64,000 nt of DNA from Sapria himalayana. Its lineage: Eukaryota > Streptophyta > Magnoliopsida > Malpighiales > Rafflesiaceae. The position numbers and the translations under genes are program-made. Where the stretch lies: positions 1,418,084-1,482,083 of the forward strand of contig JAREIK010003088.1 of the NCBI GenBank assembly GCA_029783825.1, written 5' to 3'. The notes beneath the pieces are model-generated. The model was not told the DNA's origin, searched no databases, and saw nothing but the letters and a program-made list of their open reading frames with translations. Below are positions 60,901 through 64,000 of this stretch, one piece after another. Numbering within the stretch: the first letter of the stretch is position 1; the number at the start of each line of letters is the position of its first letter.

Positions 60901-61002
60901 AAAAACCAAATGATTAAGTGCGCAAAAATTTGTCTTACTTAAAAGAAATTATCTTGAAGTTGATTAATTCCCCCGGGAAATTAGTTGAGGTGGAAATTTA
61001 TA
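57921..61002. other. Upstream of BRX1: AT-rich DNA
   Basis: The BRX1 promoter should lie just right of 57920, but I see no clear TATA or telo-box. Two stretches of tgtgtatata type (57980-58310 and 59280-59520) are similar to each other, including agatacc-attt blocks. The rest has no feature. Confidence 0.5.
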
Positions 61003-61010
61003 GCTAGGAC

Positions 61011-61737
61011 TAGGGGTGTAACCGAGCCGAGTCGAGCCGAGACGAGCCGAGCATTAGACAGGCTCGGCTCGGCTCAGTTTTAAAGGAGTAGGCTGAAGCT
61101 TGTTCGCGAGCCAGTTTACGAGCTGACGAGCCAAGTTTGAGGGTGCTCAGGCTCGGCTCGTTTAACTTACAAGTTTGGTTCACAAGCTTGTTCACGATCC
61201 TGGTTAATGAGTTTGCTCACAACCCTATTCACGAACCTGTTCATGAGCCTATTTATAAGCTGACGAGCTGAGTTTAAGGGTGCTCGGGCTCGGCTCATTT
61301 AACTTATGAGTCTCAAAATGATGTTCGAGAATTAAAGAAAATGTTTATCTAAAATAGCCAAAATACAACTAAATTAAAAAGATAAGATAAAAAAATCAAT
61401 TAATTTAATTGAAGATCAAAAGTTAAAATATTCATCATGTTCAGTTGTATGAAAAATTTGTTGTGCATCAAGCCTTCTTCATGTTCACGAGCCTGTTCAC
61501 GAGCTTGGTTAACGAGTTTGCTCATGAGCCTGGTTAACGAGCTTACTCACGAGTCTATTCACGAGTCTGTTTACGAGCTGACGAACCAAGTTTGAGGTTG
61601 GTCGGGCTCAGCTCATTTAACTTACGAGCCTCAAAATGATGTTCGGGCTCGGCTCGTTTAACTTAATAAACGAGTTCGAGCGAGCTTCTAATGAGCTGAA
61701 CGCCTAGCAGCTCGCGAGCAGCTCGGTTACATCCCTA
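61011..61737. mobile_element. Non-autonomous hAT element (727 bp), cgagc-rich, intact ends
   Basis: The ends taggggtgtaaccgagc and gctcggttacatcccta are inverted repeats matching at 16 of 17 positions. Both flanks read gctaggac (61003-61010 and 61738-61745), a perfect 8-bp duplication. The subterminal parts are rich in gagccgag and ggctcg. A unit with gacgagc-aagtttgagg and ggctcgtttaactta occurs three times (near 61118, 61262 and 61575). No transposase is present. Confidence 0.9.
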
Positions 61738-61745
61738 GCTAGGAC

Positions 61746-64000
61746 CCTAATGGTTATCAAAAAAAAGTTGCATTAACATGCAATCCACTAGACCTCGTGT
61801 ATGACCTAAAAATTTTCAATATTCAATACAAATTTTATAGACAAATATGTAATAATCAACTAGTATATTTAGTTGTGTAAACGATTCAAAATTATTTAGG
61901 ATAATTATGTTTTGATGCCCTAATTTAAAAATATTTATAAGTTAATTCTCAAATCAAAATTAAATATTAATTCCTACCCCAAAACATAAAATATTTATGT
62001 TTTGGGGATTTGGAAATCATTATTATGATTTTAACCTCCTCTTTCACCATGTCTATTGAAATAAAATGCCACATCATTTAAAATTTTACTCACACGTGGC
62101 ATGTGCTGAGTTTAATAAAAAAAAAAAACCTTTAATTTTTATCTCATTTATCTCCAAAACCCTATTGAAGCGTGCATCCCTTCTTCTCCTCTCCCCCAGC
62201 AATATCGAAATTGGCTGGAGTCTAGTCGAGGTGACCAAAAAATGGGATGAAACTTGTAGAATTTCCAAAATTCTACACCTGCGAAAATATTTTCACTACT
62301 TTGGGTATGTTTAATTCCTGTTTTAGGGACTTAGCATCGTAAATATGTGTAAATATACAGTGTGGATAAATAAACATATGTGTGTGTATTAATATATTGA
62401 CATACAAATTATTATGTCTGCCAAAGATACATCAATATATATATATATATTGCTGTATATATAAAAATATATTTAGTGCTGTACAAACATACATGCATAC
62501 TGTAGTTGCAGTATACATGTATGTTCTAGTATATATCTAAATCAGTATATATGCTGATATATGCTGATATGAGATATCTTCCTGTCTATAATTGGATAGG
62601 TATACATGTATACATTTATTTACTGTATTATTATATAATGTACTATATATACATTTGTATTTACATGTATATACTAATATACATAGTATTAGGTATGCCT
62701 ATATATATAAACAAATATAAATTTAGACATTAATCAAAAAGCATTTGTATAAACATATTTAATGCTGTAGATATACATGTGTACTACAGTAAACAGGAAT
62801 GTACATATGTGTGTGTGTGTTTCTATAAATCAGTATATATGATTATATATATACTTATATACTACAGTATATATATAATGATATAGGCGTATAAACCAAA
62901 GTGAATACATATAAATCTACTGTATATGTACATGTACATTTACATTAGACATGTATGTTTGTATTATACTGTCTATGTATATACAGTATTCAAGTATGCA
63001 TTATTATACTATATATTTACATATAGAAGACATGTATGTATATATACATTTACTTACATGAACATCAGTATGTATTTAGATACTGATCTACATTTTTACA
63101 GAAGAATATACATATATTTACATATAGATAGATGTGTACAGTAGTAGATATGTGTGTATGTGTGTGCAGCATTATATCTGTTTATATATAGATGTATTTA
63201 CTTGTTTTGACATGCTGCATTAGACATGTACATGCTTGTGCGTATGGGTGTATGTACATATACTATAATATATATAAGCACTAATGCCCTTTATATTTAG
63301 GTATATGTATTGTTGTGTATGGATATACATATGTGTGTGTGTGTAGATAGTAGAATACATAAATGAGTATGTATTATTTTGCATACACACACATCAAATA
63401 TGCATATCCTTATATGTTCAAATAATTTATTTGAATGCTTGTATAACATTATTTTTGGTCCTAGATAAAAAAGTCGACAGAATATACTTAGGGAATCTTG
63501 GACGAGAATAAGAGTTGTATCGCATCTTTTGTAAATATTATGTAAATATTATAATATATGTTAATGTTAAATTGTATAATATTCAATTCTATGGTGCAAG
63601 TGACATGTGAGTTAAAACTATGACTATGTGTATATGTAATATCTACAAATAAAATAAAGTTAAAATTATATTACGTCTATATTAATAGTGATAATTATAT
63701 TAAAATTTATATTATGCAATTTATGTTATATAAATTAATATTGCACATCGTAATATTCAAAACATACTATTAGTATGATATAAATTTCTTTTGATATTTT
63801 TGAAATTTATAATGTTAAAATATAAAAAAATTGAATAGAATTGAATTTTGTTATAGTTTTAATTAATATTAATTTAATAATTCCAAATGAGATATTGATA
63901 CAAAAATAATTGTCACCTCTTATAAAATACTTAGTTTATTACAAAAAAAAATTAATGAAATTTTATTTTTTAATACAAATAAATGGACAAGAATAGAGGT
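61746..64000. other. AT-rich DNA with long imprecise tatatgta repeats
   Basis: 62330-63400 is built from short variants of tatacatgta, tgtatatata and acatatgtg without a fixed period. The plus-strand frame at 62066-62314 has no recognisable domain. Positions 63994-64000 (tagaggt) equal the first bases of the hAT family terminus, so another element may begin at the right edge. Confidence 0.45.

Noticed and set aside
63994..64000. Start of another hAT element at the right edge
   Set aside because: Seven bases (tagaggt) match the family end, but this is too short to call.

Overview
This is nuclear DNA of a flowering plant. The evidence is a set of plant genes with GT-AG introns: a plastid ketoacyl-ACP synthase with a transit-peptide-like N-terminus, a CHX antiporter, BRX1, the start of MCM3 and a DUF3774 wound-type protein. 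They lie in very AT-rich DNA full of plant transposons. Very long introns (10.1 kb in KASI, 6.2 kb in BRX1) point to a lineage with expanded introns. The species cannot be named from the sequence.

Layout, left to right. 1-3045: decayed Ty1/copia element (+). 3412-6777: decayed hAT element (-), with a foreign, possibly mitochondrial, patch inside its transposase. 6778-9910: AT-rich, no exon seen. 9911-10151: first two exons of an MCM3-like gene (-), with a consensus E2F site about 100 bp upstream. The rest of that gene is missing or lies beyond the left edge, which would put both transposons in its second intron. 10152-16076: divergent intergenic DNA with two small hAT elements, a SINE-like sequence and a 12-bp microsatellite. 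16077-30496: complete seven-exon KASI gene (+) whose introns carry most of the local transposons. 32090-34960: tandem array with a higher-order repeat. 36646-36906: small membrane protein gene (+). 38570-41283: three-exon CHX antiporter (-). 42307-42570: DUF3774-type small gene (-). 43854-57920: eight-exon BRX1 gene (-). 57921-64000: AT-rich DNA with one well-preserved hAT element.

The genes do unrelated housekeeping or stress jobs: DNA replication licensing, plastid fatty-acid elongation, cation transport, 60S ribosome assembly and a wound-type peptide. There is no operon or gene cluster. What unites the window is one family of small GC-rich elements with termini like tagaggtgtcaa and 8-bp target duplications, found in intergenic DNA and inside introns of both KASI and BRX1. 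A second GC-rich family has two inverted copies flanking KASI exon 2. I found no clear new multi-gene system. The best leads are the transposon-loaded but intact genes, the inverted repeat around KASI exon 2, the GC-AG intron of BRX1, the MCM3 5' end with its E2F site, and the 570-bp higher-order repeat.

All exon joins come from reading frame, splice signals and recalled family features. No alignment or search was run.
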